Part shown: in pieces, positions 46,514-60,753 of the stretch
How the letters are laid out: each line of letters begins with the position of its first letter
Position numbering within the stretch: position 1 is the stretch's first letter
Assembly (NCBI RefSeq): GCF_024323335.1
Contig: NC_066584.1
Coordinates: forward strand, 274,389,618 to 274,453,617
Direction of reading: 5' to 3'
DNA length: 64,000 nt
From: Lathyrus oleraceus
Taxonomy: Eukaryota > Streptophyta > Magnoliopsida > Fabales > Fabaceae
Notes under the pieces: generated by a model
Seen by the model: only the letters and a program-made list of their open reading frames with translations
What the model was told of the DNA's origin: nothing
Databases searched by the model: none
Translations under genes and position numbers: made by a program

Positions 46514-48396
46514 TGATGGGTTGTATCCGCAAGTATATAGAGTATGTCCAAGTAATATAAAAGATTATCGATCCCACAGAGACCAATGGCAATCTATCGA
46601 TTACTGTTGTTACATTGTATATCTAAGGCTAATCGAAACAGGGTGTAATGCGTACAGGAAATAAAAACAAATATTGAATTCAGAGAAATAATACTGGAAT
46701 GTGATTCACTTCGATCTAACATTACTCATTTTGTCTAGTAGTAACACTTACGGGGCAATATTTTCTTCTCGAAATAAAAGTTAATTAAACTGGAACCGTC
46801 GCGTTAGCGTAATCGGAACCCAGTTTTACTCTCTAATTTATACCTTCCATTTGTCACATATGGCTGGCGCTTACCGCGTTAAAGTAGTAAACTCATTTTT
46901 TAAGGAAATAAACTCTTAACTCAATTGAAAAGTGATTTTGATTTGAAAGTTTCACTTAAAAGGGTTCTGGGCTTTCGCTCGGATAACCGGATCCTAAATT
47001 TATAAACGCGTCCGAAAATAGTTTTACAATTGCCTTCTAATAATATCAAAATTTCCTAATTAATTAATAAAGCGCTTTTGCTGTTTTTATCAATTAAAAA
47101 CTAACCAACTTTTATCTAAAGCGCCAGACGACTTTCGATCTTACCCGGTGTAATCACGACTATTACGTAAATAGAAACACGGTCCCATTTACGTAATGGC
47201 CGATTAATTTAAGTTCAGAAAAAATGTTTAAAATCAAAATCAGCCCCCAAAGTATTTCTACAGAAACAACATATGGAGTACCGTCGAAACGAAGGTCCTC
47301 ACATCCCAACACAATAAATTTAGTTGGACATGACTATGGTAAATATTGTATATAATTGATTTATATAATAAGTCATTTAGAGATTAAAAACGTGATAAGT
47401 GTGTGATTGGTTTCCAAAAGAACGAAAGTGTCACTCTTAAGTTCGGTTTGAAGACAAATCTATTTGCGGTAAAAGAATTTAAAACAAGTAAATCGTGTGA
47501 TAAAGTAAACAAAGTAAAGCAGAGCAATAATTTAAATAAATTTAAAGCGGGACAGGAAAATAAAGAATTTAAAGCGGTGCGAAAATTTAAATATAGTAAA
47601 GACAATGCGATATATAATAAATTGCGAATTGAAATAAAAATCTGCTCCAAATCGGATACTTGAATCTGGTACAATGCCGGAAAGTAAATCTGACTTGAAG
47701 ATAAATTTGACAGGAAAATAAACTTCTATGCTACGGTGCTCCAATCTCGATTACAACAATAGTGCGATAACCTCTCGATGTGACAAATTATTGCTTTTAA
47801 TACTGAGTTTATGCCTAATGCTGAAACTAAGACTGGATGCCCCAAAACTAAGAATTTAATACCTATTTATAGTGTAACAATGCCTTAGGATCCAAGCAGC
47901 CCATTCAAAATTCGTGTGAGAGAATTTATCTGGTCATGGGAGAGTGCTCCAACTGCCTTGACCGAAAGCTTCCTTAAGGCAGATGGTGCCCGCCATCCCC
48001 TACATGGAGCCCTCCATGTGTGTAAAGAGGGAGATTGTGGCCTTCTGACCGTTGGAACATGGTCAACATATGAAGATAGCACCCATCATCTATACTTGGC
48101 ACCTGCCATGTGGGAAAAGAGTGGGAGACGTGGTCTTGTGACCGTTGAGACGTGGTCAAACCATGACACCGCATGGCGCCCTCCTTGGCCAATGCCACGT
48201 GGGACGCCATGTGTGTATTTTTCACTTAAAATCCCTGATTTTTGCTCTTTTCGTGTCGTTTCTTCGCTGGAGGCTTATTATGGCACTGTTACCTGAAAAT
48301 GAAACAAAACACAAGCATAATACAAGAAATTGACAAATAAAATACAATAAACATGTGAAATCCAAGCCAAATACGCAGTGTGTTTTTGTGTTATCA
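46514..48396 (-). repeat. Gypsy 5' LTR
   Basis: 1883 bp, the pair of 34465-36320. It ends GTGTTATCA before the right target copy CATTA (48397-48401). Confidence 0.95.
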
Positions 48397-48401
48397 CATT
48401 A
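48397..48401 (-). repeat. Gypsy target site duplication, right copy (CATTA)
   Basis: Identical to 34460-34464. Confidence 0.95.
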
Positions 48402-51136
48402 TGAGAATCCAACATTCCATAGTCACTAGTCCCATTGATGTATTTCAGGATCCTTTTCACTTGAGTAATATGACTCATTTTGGGTTTAGATTGATATCTT
48501 GCACACACTTCTACAACAAATGTAATGTCAGGTCTTCTAGTTGTAAGATACAGTAAACTACCAATCATACTACAATACAGACTTTGATCCACATCCACCC
48601 CTTTTTTCATCTTTCGTCAACTTCAGGTGGGTTGGTGCAGGTGTCCTTTCGTGACTTGCATTTTCCATGCCAAGCTTCTTTACTATACTCTTAGCATACT
48701 TGCTTTGTGAGATAAAGATAGTATCATCCATTTGTTTGACTTGAAGACCAAGAAAGTAAGTTAGTTCTCCAACAAGACTCATCTCAAATTCAGATTGCAT
48801 CTTCCTGACAAAATGTTGGACCATCCGGTTTGACGTCCCTCCAAACACAATGTCATCAACATATATTTGAGTTATCATGAGTTTACCATGCTCTTTTTTA
48901 ATGAACAAGGTCTTGTCTATTCCTCCTTTCCTATAGCCATTGTTGACAAGGAACTCAGTTAGCCTTTCATACCAAGCCATAGGTCCTTGCTTCAATCCAT
49001 AGAGAGCTTTCCTTAGTTTGTAAATATGATCTAGAAAGTTAGGATCTATGAACCCCTTGGGTTGTTTTACATACACTTCTTCATTCAAGTATCCATTTAA
49101 GAAGGACCTTTTCACATCCATTTGAAATAGCTTAAAGTTAAGCAAACAAGCCACTCCTAAAAGAAATCTAATAGACTCAAAACGAGCAACAAGAGCAAAA
49201 GTATCATCAAAATCAACCCCTTCAATTTGAGTGTATCCTTGTGTAATAAGTCTAGCCTTGTTTCTGGTCACAATTCCCTTTTCATCAAATTTGTTCTTGT
49301 AGATCCATTTTGTCCCAATAACATTCATCCGTTTAGGCCTAGGAACTAGATCTCATACTTTGTTCCTTATAAACTTCCCTAGTTCTTCTTACATATCCTT
49401 GATCCAGAATTCATCAGTCAAGGCTTCCTTCACATTTTTAGGTTCAAACTTTGACACAAAGCAGGCATTTGATATCATATCTCTAGATCTAGTGGTGATC
49501 CCTTCATTAAGATTTCCAATAATAAGTTCCTTTGGATGGTCTTTTTGAATTCTAATAGAGGGGCCTTTGTTGGCTTGTAGCTGTCTGGTTTAGTTCCTAC
49601 TGGTTCACTTTTTGAGTCAATAACTCCCTCATTTTCAAAAGTATCAGTTTGTTCAGCTGATGTTCCAACATCTTCTTCGACACCAGTTCCTTTCTCCGTG
49701 ATTGTATCATCCACTACAACATTCATGGATTCCATCATGACTTGGGTTCTGGAATTAAATACTCTATAGGCTCTGTTGTTTGTAGAGTAACCCATAAATA
49801 TTCCTTTATCATCCTTAGGATCCATCTTTCTTCTTTGCTCACGATCATCCAAAATGTAACATTTACTTCTAAACACATAAAAGTATTTGACAGTAGTCTT
49901 TCTTCCTTTCCGCAATTCATGGTGAGTAGTTGAGGTACCAGTTCTCAGAGTGATCCTATTATGAATATAGAAAGCAGTATTCATTGCTTCAACCAAAAAT
50001 GGTAGGGTAGATACTTAGCATGTAGCATGACTCTAGCTGATTCTTGTAGAGTTTCATTCTTGCACTCAAAAAATCCATTTTGCTGAGGGGTGATGGGAGA
50101 AGAGAACTCATGGCAAATACCTTCAGAGGAGCAAAATTCAACAAATTTTCTATCTTAAAATTCCTTGTCATGGTCACTTCTAATCCTGACAATTACACTT
50201 TCATTTTCTCTTTGAAACCTTTGACATCTGATTTTTCCTTGATGAAGTTCACCAAAGTGAATCTTGAAAAATCATCAACAACAACATATGCATACCTTTT
50301 CCCACCAAGGCTCTCAACATGCATGGGCCCCATTAAGTACATATGAAGGAGTTCCAAAACCTTTAAAGTGGTACGATGTTGCAACTTTGGATGTGACATC
50401 TTGGTTTACTTCCCAATTTGACACTCACCACATATTTTACCTTCTTCAATCTTGGGCTTTAGAATACCTCTGATGGCTTCTTTAAACACAATCTTTTTCA
50501 CTCCTTTTAGATGTAAATGTCCAAGTCTTTGGTGCCACATGTTGCCTTCATCTTTTTTTGATACCAGGCATGTGGGAGAGCAATTAATTTCTTGAGATGT
50601 CCACAAGTAACAGTTTTCCGTGGACCTGACTCCCCTCATCAGAACTTCATTTTTCTCATTAGTGACCAAACACTCAGATTTTGTGAAATTAACTTTAGGA
50701 CCTTGATCACATAGTTGACTGATACTAATCAGATTAGCAGTCAGACCTTTTACCAACAAAACATCATCAAGACTTGGGAATCCTGTACATGCTAGTCTCC
50801 AACTCCTTTAATTTCACTTTTAGCCCCATCACCAAAAGTGACATAACTGGTGGAGTAGGACTTGATGTTCTCCAACAACTTCTTGACACCTGTCATATGT
50901 CTAGAACATCCACGGTCAAAATAACAGTCTTCTCTAGCTAAAGCTCTAAGAGAAGTGTGAGTTATGAGATTGGTGTTGACAGGCTTGGGTATCCACTCCC
51001 TTCTAGTGTTAGTTACCACTTGATTAGCCATGGGTTGTGTTAGATACCTGGGATAGCCATATAGTTTGAAGCAGAAGGGATTTATATACCAAACTTTCCA
51101 TAGTAATGATATCTTCAGCACAGTAGCTTCCATCAA
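48402..51136 (-). pseudogene. Copia protease, integrase, reverse transcriptase and start of RNase H
   Basis: Protease remnant at 51136-50792 (DRGCSRHMTG, where DSGCSRHMTG is usual). GAG-pre-integrase finger (MWHQRLGHLHLKGVKKIV ... CGECQIGK, 50759-50406). Integrase core in several frames (GPMHVESLGGKRYAYVVVDD; D in a RSDHDKEF-like stretch; E in a QQNGFFECKN-like stretch near 50070) and C-terminus (GIFMGYSTNNRAYRVFNSRT). Reverse transcriptase 49328-48570 (MNVIGTKWIYKNKFDEKGIV ... FQMDVKRSFLNGYLNEEVYV, LRKALYGLKQGPMAWYERL, catalytic YVDDI). Then after a frame break 48610-48402 (SMIGSLLYLTTRRPDITFVV, VKRILKYINGTSDYG) to the gypsy insertion point. Broken at many positions. Confidence 0.88.
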
Positions 51137-51299
51137 GTTTGAGTATTTTGATGTCTGGTATGAAGTTAAGGTAGATGTTTAGGCATTACATGCTTAGGCT
51201 CTCTACTTGGAAGAACAAAGTTTGTCATAGGACTTTCTCCTTGTTTGTTTAAAGATTGATAATTAAAGCATATTCCCCTCAAATCTCCATCCACTTTCC

Positions 51300-52647
51300 C
51301 AACTTACAGAACTTCATCTAACACGTCATAACCCTTGTTCAACATTCTTACAGACTTTGTCATGTTATCAAGTTTGGAAGTCAGCCGAGTCACCTTATCT
51401 TGAAGATTAGAGATGGTAGACATATATTTGTCTTTTTTCTGCCTATAGTTGAGATATAATTTTTTTCTGTTTTTCTCCCAGCTGACAAACTTCTTCACTT
51501 CTGATGCATGGTTCTCTGTAATAGGAAGCGAGTTCATTATACGATACTTCCTCATCACAAGAATCTTCATCATATTCATATCTTCCAATTAGGCAATTAC
51601 ATGTTTTGCAGCTTCTTCCTCGGGTTCACTTTCAGAGTTATCATCATCAGATTAAGAAACAGACAACCTTTTTTGTTGTTTCTTGAGATATGTAGGGCAT
51701 TATGCTTTAATGTGTCCAAATCCTTCACACCCATGACACTGAATGCCTTTAGCTTGATTGGATCTCTCTTCTGTTCTTGTTCTTCTCTGAAAGTCATTGT
51801 TATTCCTGATGTCAGATGGGATGTTCTTGACATTTAGTTTTGACTTCATGTCCATTCTCTTCAACACCTTGTTGAATTGTCTTCCAAGTGGTACAATAAC
51901 ATTGATTATTCCTTCATCAGTATCCAAGTCACATTGGTCCTCTTTATCTTCAGTGTTGGATACAAAGGCTATGCTCTTGTTCTTCTTTTCAGATCTGTCA
52001 ATGATACCCAATTCAAAAGTTTGGAGTGACCCAACAAGTTCATCAACTCTCATGATGCTGATGTCTTGGGCTTCTTCACATAACCTTAATTTCAAACTTC
52101 TTAGGTAAGGACTTGAGAATTTTTCTAACCAGCTTTTCTTCTGACATCTTTTCTCCTAGGACACTAGACAAATTTGCAATTTCAAGAATATTCATGTGAA
52201 AACCATGAATACTCTCATCATCTTTCATCTTTAGATTCTCAAATCTGGTAGTGAGGAGCTGAAGTCTAGACATCTTCACTTTAGATGTGTCTTCAGGAGT
52301 GTTTCTGAGAATTTCCCATGCATATTTGGCGACGGTACATATGTTTATTAACCTGAATATGTTTTTGTCAACTCCATTCAATAGAGCATTCAAAGCTTAG
52401 GATTTTCCAAGAGTCGGTTCATCTTCTTCCTTAGACCAGTCCTCTTCAGGCTTCAGGTCAGTAGTAGCTTTCCCATCTTTATCTTTCACGAAAGGATGTT
52501 CCTAAACCTTGATGTTAACTTTCCAGGTTTTATTGTCCATAGATTTTAGGAATGTCACCATTTATGCCTTCCAATAGTCATAGTTGGTGTCATCTAAGAT
52601 GGGTGGTCTATGGGTGGTCTGTTAATAAATCCTTCTTCCTTGTCCAT
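51300..52647 (-). pseudogene. Copia gag with coiled-coil extension (SIRE type)
   Basis: The start is at 52647 (MDKEEGFINRPP). The UBN2-type capsid part is 52393-52076 (NALLNGVDKNIFRLI; LQLLTTRFENLKMKDDESIH; VRKILKSLPKKF). The next piece, 52095-51700, ends in a CCHC knuckle (CHGCEGFGHIKAYC). The C-terminal extension 51588-51304 is strongly helical (YMSTISNLQDKVTRLTSKLD) and predicted coiled coil, as in SIRE gag. Frame breaks at about 52400, 52080 and 51650. Confidence 0.82.
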
Positions 52648-52699
52648 GATACCAAAAAGTATTTTCCCCGGATCTCACCCAGAAACAGAGCAGGATGCC

Positions 52700-52714
52700 T
52701 GCTCTGATACCAAT
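52700..52714 (-). promoter_or_regulatory. Copia primer-binding site (initiator Met tRNA)
   Basis: The reverse complement reads TTGGTATCAGAGCAGGC right after the 5' LTR, complementary to the 3' end of initiator tRNA-Met. Confidence 0.9.
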
Positions 52715-53615
52715 TGAAATTCTGGTAAGCAGATTCCATATGTCATACACAATGTCACGACACCAGGGTCAGCACATTGTCACACCACAAAAAATATCAG
52801 GATTTAAGTAAGTATTATTCAAGTAAACAACGCAAATAGTTATTAACCTAGTTCGGTGCAACGTCGCCTACATCTAGGGGCATCAAAGCCATGAAGGAAA
52901 TCAATTATAACAGAATTAGTTCGAAGTTCTAAACAACCTCTAGTTTTACAAAATTCTCAACTAATCTCTATCCGTGGAAGTTTCTATCTAAGACTCTCCT
53001 AGATATGAGACATCTCTCACTTCCCTTCATTCATACAGCAGTGACTGAGACTTCTATCAGAAAACATAATCCTCTCTTGCTTAAAAGCTCATGAGGGATT
53101 CAAAATTACAACTTAATAAAACAAGTCATATTCAAGTATCGAAGAGATACTCGAGTGACTCACAAATGCCAAAGACAACTAAACCCTAACACAAACAATA
53201 TTTTGCGCTACTTCCTTTTTTTCTTACGTTTAGAAACGATCTTTAAACAGCCTTAGAAAGGCATGGGCTTCAGGCTTGATTAACAGCAGATCCAAGAACT
53301 CTGCTCAATCTTCTGCATATTTGATTCCAATCATATCAGATGTTTCCTAAAATGTTTTGACATCTTTATTCGAAACCAAGGCAAAGCAAAATAGTCTTTT
53401 GCTTTTTAGAACACGCGTTTCTTGACCCATACATCTCGTGAGATAAATCTTCATAGGATTTTTAGATATCTCACAATATAGAAACAAATCTTTCAAGAAA
53501 CTGAAATAGAGCACACTTCGATGTTGAACCAACATGTCAGGACATCTTGTCCAACATCTTGCTTGAGTACATGTTTTTCCAAAATGCAGCCAACCACTAC
53601 ACACCAGACCTAACA
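52715..53615 (-). repeat. Copia 5' LTR
   Basis: 901 bp, the pair of 30194-31095. In plus-strand reading it starts TGAAATTCTGG and ends GACCTAACA. Confidence 0.92.
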
Positions 53616-53885
53616 GATCTGAAATTCATACAGAAGAATCTCCTACATTACTCAGACAATGAAAGAGTTGTGAAGCTCGAGTATCGTTAACCATCGATTG
53701 CCAACGAAGGGATATTTACTTCAACAAGTTTGAGCTGAAGATGGATGAAGATTTAAGAATCATGTGAAATATATTTCACAGTTACAAAAAAAATTGTCCA
53801 ACTGAAGTGGATAAGGCGATTACAAGACCGACCGGAGATATTCTTAAGATGCCGCAACATCCTGATGAAATGTACGTTTATATAC
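53616..53885 (+). pseudogene. MULE (MuDR-type) N-terminal coding fragment, right half
   Basis: It continues 30100-30193: KFIQKNLLHYSDNERVVKLE, then YR and a stop with frame change. Then FNKFELKMDEDLRIM-like residues, and TEVDKAITRPTGDILKM-like residues ending at a stop near 53899. This resembles the segment before the transposase core in plant MULE proteins. No core domain follows. Confidence 0.5.
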
Positions 53886-53899
53886 GTAATGTTACCTAA

Positions 53900-54711
53900 T
53901 TTGATATTAAAATAAGTTTTTCTTCAACTTTATGCATTCAACTATTACAAATTTGTGGTTTATGGGTATAGATAAAACTCTTTGGTGCTTTAAAATACAG
54001 GGTTTGTAATTTCGATAAGTTCAAAGATGCATAATAAATCTCCGTGGTAAAGTACCCCCATGGATTGAGAAAAGTAACCCCATAATAAATCTCCGTCGCC
54101 AATTATAGCAATTCAACTGCTCTAAATATTCTGTGCAGATCTCAATAGTTTCCCACATTATGAAATCTCGATCGTTCATTTTGAAACGGAAGGTCCAATT
54201 CTGATATTTGCTTAAACAAAGTACTAACAGCTATGAATCCAAATCCTTCATACCAATGTCCTCTTAGAAATTTTTATTAAAATACACCAAAAAAAAAAGT
54301 TGTTTTTGTTTTTAAGGGCACTTATCAATCTTGCAAGCTTTACAATTAGTATATGGTATATATATAACTACTAAGTTTTTAGAGGTTAATTTAATCATGA
54401 TTTAATCTAATAAATATTTTATAAAATCTTATTTATCTATAATTTAATTCTGACAAATCTGAGACTCAGTATAATAGTCCGTCTTACACACCCTAAAAAA
54501 TGGCATCGGAAACAAGAGTTTGTTTCCTTCTAAGGTAACCATTGATTTTGTTTTACATCCAGTACCTTGATATCTAGGGATCAAAATCTTAGCCATTGTT
54601 TGACACAATTTAAGTATATATCTATCACATTAACAGTTTATGAAGGAGTTAACGATCAAATAAAAACATCAGATAGTCAACATTTCATGAAAAACTAATG
54701 TGAAAATCGAT
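53900..54711. other. AT-rich intergenic DNA downstream of the YGL/LRDR gene
   Basis: No gene seen. It includes two copies of the phrase CATAATAAATCTCCGT (near 54030 and 54080). Confidence 0.45.
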
Positions 54712-54717
54712 TTTATT
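54712..54717 (-). terminator. Poly(A) signal of the YGL/LRDR gene
   Basis: AATAAA on the minus strand, about 113 bases after the stop codon. Confidence 0.45.
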
Positions 54718-54829
54718 ATACATCATCAGTGCAAAGAAAGTATCTACTTATCATTGCAACCTCACCAGAGAATAAAGGGAACAGATTGATACTCAAATAG
54801 TTCAAAGTTCAAACAAACTAGAGCTGTAA

Positions 54830-56369
54830 TCAGTAATTAGATGACCAGTTAGCAGCACTTCCAACTCTTGGCATGCCAGTTGCTTCCTTCTTAGAATCAG
54901 CATCCACCTTGAAAGTCGAACCACACACCTGACCAGAACTATCAATCCTTGGTATCGGCTTCAACTCGTTGAGTGGATGCTCGAAACTCCTCAAACCTCC
55001 CGATGTTGTAAAGAAGCATCCTAAACATACACAAACACATACTGAAACTCATTAATAACTAGTACTCAACCGCTTGGTTACGTAAAGCCAGAGCTGTCTC
55101 AAACTTTTGAAAGACCATGTGTAAGAAAATTTGAGACATTGTGCTATAGATCACCTTACATGCCATCAAAGACGGTCCTGCTTAGAGGTTCATCTAGTTG
55201 AACATGTTTAATCTTATATTTTTTTTAACTGATTAAATCATGCTATTACCTTTCGGGAATGGAGCATAAGATTTGCCACAACTCTTGCGAACAATATCGA
55301 TCTCGTCTGAAAGAACTAGACTTTCGTCAGCATCAATTCCCCAGAAGAAAGGAACACTCCCGTCAGCATCCTGAAAAGAGCCGCAATGGCAAGTCAGGTA
55401 AGAGCAGAAAATTATTGGAAAATATAACATGGAAGACAAATATAAACCCTAGGATTACTCACAGCAGCAACAAACGCAGTTTGCGAACTGCTATCAAACA
55501 GGATAAACGCAAATTTGCCTTGGAAATCTCTCACAACTTGATCAGCGGGATATGGACCCCGATCCCTTAAGGTCCTGTAAGCCTCTATGACAATGGTCAC
55601 CTCATTTGCTGATTTGTTCAATCCATATTGTTGTTTAAGATTAGCAACATTATCAATGTGACCTTGAAACAAGCCGAAGATGTCATCCACAACTGCAAAC
55701 AGCCTGCAAACACCAGAAGCAGTAGAAAAATGATGAAGGCCATGGCATATAGATTAACAAATGATTCTGCAGAAAGATACAGATATAAAGACAATAGACA
55801 AGACAAACTATATGCAATTGTTAAGATCTAAGAATAAACAATAAAAGAGAAACATCATTGTATTGTATCATACACAAAAACAACCTTAAAGGAGAATCTA
55901 TAAGCATTTATATACATATCTACATAAAAACAAGACAACTCAAGACAGAACAGAAAAACATATCTACATAGTACAAAGACAACAATTTAGTGATCAGCAA
56001 ATGTTAATGGATCAAAAGGCTAGAAAAAACACTTAGGGTATATGACATACAAAATCAAAAAAGGTTCAAACTTTGATCTCTTCAAAGATACCCAGATTAA
56101 AAAAAATTAAAATCACAATCTAAGAATGAGCAATTAAACATCAATAGGAAAAAGGTTGAAAATTTATACCTTGGGAGTAATGGGTTGTTTTTGTGATGAG
56201 AATAGGCTAAGAAAGCGGAAGAAGCAAGGTTAAGGTTAACAGAAGAAGGGTGAAGAGATGCGAAATGTTGACCCAAAAAACCATCTTTGAGTGATGAAAC
56301 TGGGTTTGATTCAGGACTCTGTAAACCCTCGGGACTTTTGGCCACAGATTTGTTGAAAACCGCTAACAT
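54830..56369 (-). CDS. Aluminium-induced/TSJT1-type protein with YGL and LRDR motifs
   Basis: Four exons on the minus strand: 56369-56170 (200 nt), 55703-55463 (241), 55370-55250 (121) and 55020-54830 (191), giving 753 nt and 250 residues. All introns are GT-AG (CCAAG|GTATAA / TTTGCAG|G; GCT|GTGAGT / TTTCAG|GAT; AAAG|GTAATA / GTTTAG|GA) and phases agree. The protein starts MLAVFNKSVAKSPEGL. It carries the name-giving YGL (QQYGLNKSANE, about residue 91) and LRDR (YRTLRDRGPYPADQ, about 111) motifs, the GKFAFILFD strand, a WGIDADESLVLSD strand, SCGKSYAPFPKGCFF and the conserved end PRVGSAANW. The fold is the class II glutamine-amidotransferase-like (DUF3700) type, but the family is not a proven enzyme and lacks the N-terminal cysteine. 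Members respond to aluminium, auxin, wounding or dark in various plants. No break is seen; this is the best-preserved host gene in the window. Length fits the family. Confidence 0.93.
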
Positions 56370-58515
<2,146 letters not shown>

Positions 58516-58773
58516 TGTTAGTTAGGGAATGTATAGTTAGTTAGAGTTTGTTAAGTTGCTTGGAGTGCAATTAACCTCTATAAATACTCTAACATGCTCA
58601 TAACTAGTGCAATACATCTCTTCTTATTATTCCAATATTTATCGTTTCCTTTTTAATTCTTCAATGTGCAAAAGTGTGTATGAGTGAAATAACAAAAGCT
58701 TAAGCAATCCAAGTGTATCATTCAAACTGAAGAGAGTCATAAATTTTTATTGCTTGAGTGTTTTGTTCTAACA
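58516..58773 (+). repeat. 5' LTR of a second copia element
   Basis: It starts TGTTAGTTAGGG and ends GTTCTAACA, 258 bp, with a TATA-like CTATAAATACTC at about 58580. The following TCTAGTATTTAGAGC is a decayed initiator-Met primer-binding site. No matching 3' LTR was found. Confidence 0.7.
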
Positions 58774-58820
58774 TCTAGTATTTAGAGCTTTTGATTGTGA
58801 TTCTTGGATGATCTTGAACA

Positions 58821-59741
58821 ATGGCTTCTCATCCAAACAGTCCTTTTCCATAAAATCTTCTCATTGTAAATGGAAAAAACTATGATAATTGGTGCAAGCA
58901 GATGAAGTTAGTATTCTGCTATCAAGATGTGTGAGATCTTGTGAAGAATGGAGTTACACCAAATAGTGATTGTGCCACTAATGATCAGAAGAATGTGCAT
59001 AAATAATTTATCAAGAGTGATTATAAATCTCCTTTTATAACTCATCAATATATTAATCCAAATAAATTTGAGAAGGTTTGAGATGTTTATTCATCGAAGG
59101 AAGCATGAGATATATTGGAGAATTCATTTGGTGGTGCTAAAAAGGTGAAGGAGGTGAGGTTACAAACTCACAAGAGGTTGGATGATTTTCTTCAGATGGA
59201 AGAAAATTAAAGCATAAGTGACTTTCTTACAAGGGCGACTAGGTTGGTGAACCATATCATGATGTGTGGTAAGGTGATGTCAACCAAGTTTATAGTTTCA
59301 AAGATCTTGAGATTTTTGTCTCCAAAATTCGACCATATTATGATGGCCATACAATAATCCAAAGACTTGTAAAGTTTGACAAAAGAAGAACTGCAAATAA
59401 CTCTTGAATATCATGATCAAAGAATGGTGAAAAGGTCTACAAGCAAGACAAAAACAGATGTGGCGTTGCATGCACAATCAAGCAAAGATAAGAAAGACAA
59501 AGGAAATTGGATTAGAAACAAAGGTAGAGGTGGTTACAACAACTCGAATGGTAGAAATTATCAACAAGAAAGAAGTTCATCAAATCATAAACAAGGTACA
59601 AATGAAGTTGATCAAGATGTTATGGTACCAATAGAGGTAGGGGAAGAAACAAGTTTTACAAGAGTAACATCCAATTTTACAATTGTCAAAAATATATCCA
59701 TTTTGTAGGTGAATGCTTTGCAAACAAGAAGAATCAAGAAG
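58821..59741 (+). pseudogene. Gag of the second copia element
   Basis: It starts MASHPNSPFP just after the PBS. The UBN2-type capsid reads NYDNWCKQMKLVFCYQDV, FGGAKKVKEVRLQTHKRLDD, ISDFLTRATRLVNHIMMCGK, MSTKFIVSKILRFLSPKFDH, LTKEELQITLEYHDQRMVKR. A lysine/asparagine/glycine-rich linker and a knuckle with a lost first cysteine (FYNCQKYIHFVGEC) follow. Stops at about 58853, 58932, 59005, 59083 and 59208 kill it. The frame is cut at 59741 by foreign LTR-like sequence. Protease, integrase and most of reverse transcriptase are missing. Confidence 0.8.
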
Positions 59742-59945
59742 TGATAGGGCCGCAAGTGCACGACTTTATCTGTTTTAGTATAAAAGATATTGAATCCCAC
59801 AAATACCAATCGACAAGTATTATTATCTATTACAATTGTGTTTATCTAAGATGGCTCAGATTGTTTGTTTGTGTAATCGAAAAATCTTACGGTTTAAAAT
59901 TAATATTAATAACTAGAGCCTGGAATGTAATTCTCGTCGACCGTT
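59742..59945 (-). mobile_element. LTR fragment of a different Athila-like gypsy element
   Basis: It starts TGATAGGGCCGCAAGTGCAC and contains GTATAAAAGATATTGAATCC, then CACAAATACCAATCG. This parallels the beginning of the 34465/46514 LTR (TGATGGGTTGTATCCGCAAG; ATCCCACAGAGACCAATGG). Same group but another family. Only about 200 bp are left; the right end is abrupt. Confidence 0.6.
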
Positions 59946-59959
59946 GATACTCACATAAA

Positions 59960-60753
59960 TTACAGTTTATTATGGGAGAGCTAACATATTTCTTAGGATT
60001 GCAAATCAAGCAAGCCAAGTAAGCCACTTTCATAAGTCAAACAAAATACTGCTTAAAGCTTCTCAAGAAGTTCGATATGAAAGATTCGAAGAGTATCTTG
60101 ACACCCATGGCATTAAATGTGCTTATTAACAAAGATGAAATAGGAGTGGATTTTGACGTAACCAGGTATAGAGGTATAATCAGATCCTTACTCTATTTAA
60201 CCGTGAGTAGGCTAGATATCATGTTTAGTATGTGCATGTGTGCTAGATATTAAGCATCACCTAAGGATTCTCACTTTAAGATTGTAAAACGTATTTTGAG
60301 GTATCTTAACGGAACCTCCAATTATGGTCTTTGGTATCCTAAAGGTAGTGCTTGTAGCTAAGTAGGTTTTCTGATTTCGAATTTACGGGGTGCAAGTTGG
60401 GTGGGAAGAGAACTATTTGTATCTGTCACTTATTTGGAAGTTGTTTAGTTTCTTATCACAATAAGAAGCAGCACGTTGAGGCTGAATGTGTGGCAGGTGG
60501 CAGTTGTTGTGCACAAGTCTTATGGCTAAAGCAACAATTACTAGATTGTGATTTAAAACTTGGTTGCATTCGGATTAAGTGTGATAGTTCTAGTGTAATA
60601 AGCCTCACTAAGAATCTAACACTTCATTCACAGACCAAACACATTGAAATCCATCACCATTTTCTTAGAGATCGTGTGGAAAAAGAGGATGTTGTTTTTG
60701 AATGCGTTGACACTAAAAGTCAGCTTGCTGACATTTTTACAAAATCATTATAA
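59960..60753 (+). pseudogene. Copia reverse transcriptase end and RNase H
   Basis: It starts in the last RT segment (MGELTYFLGLQIKQAK), then YCLKLLKKFDMKDSKSI, GIIRSLLYLTVSRLDIMFSM, FKIVKRILRYLNGTSNYGLW and the RNase H pieces HVEAECVAGGSCCAQVLWLK, HSQTKHIEIHHHFLRDRVEK, TKSQLADIFTKSL. Several stops. It may belong to the same copia element as the gag at 58821 after an internal deletion, or to another one. Confidence 0.75.

Larger units (their letters stand above)
34465..48396 (-). mobile_element. Athila-lineage Ty3-gypsy retrotransposon with two env-like ORFs, nested in the copia element
   Basis: The 13.9 kb element lies between perfect CATTA duplications. LTRs are 34465-36320 (3', 1856 bp) and 46514-48396 (5', 1883 bp), with TG...CA ends. 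Minus-strand order: 5' LTR, tRNA-Asp-type PBS, gag, protease (DLGAS), reverse transcriptase, RNase H, integrase, env-like ORF A, PPT-like motif, env-like ORF B, PPT-like motif, tail, terminal PPT, 3' LTR. Pea Cyclops and soybean Calypso are known Athila-group relatives with one ORF after pol; which family this is needs alignment. Stops are few per domain, so it is younger than the copia host element but no longer active. Confidence 0.92.
30194..53615 (-). mobile_element. SIRE/Maximus-type Ty1-copia retrotransposon, split by a nested gypsy element
   Basis: The LTRs are 30194-31095 (3') and 52715-53615 (5'), both about 901 bp, with TG...CA ends. Removing the nested element (34465-48396 plus one 5 bp target copy) leaves about 9.5 kb, within the SIRE size range. 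Order on the minus strand: 5' LTR, initiator-Met PBS, gag with coiled-coil tail, protease, integrase, reverse transcriptase, RNase H, long extra ORF, PPT, 3' LTR. The gag-pol-then-extra-ORF order is the mark of SIRE-type elements. It carries many stops and frame changes and is not autonomous. Confidence 0.9.
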
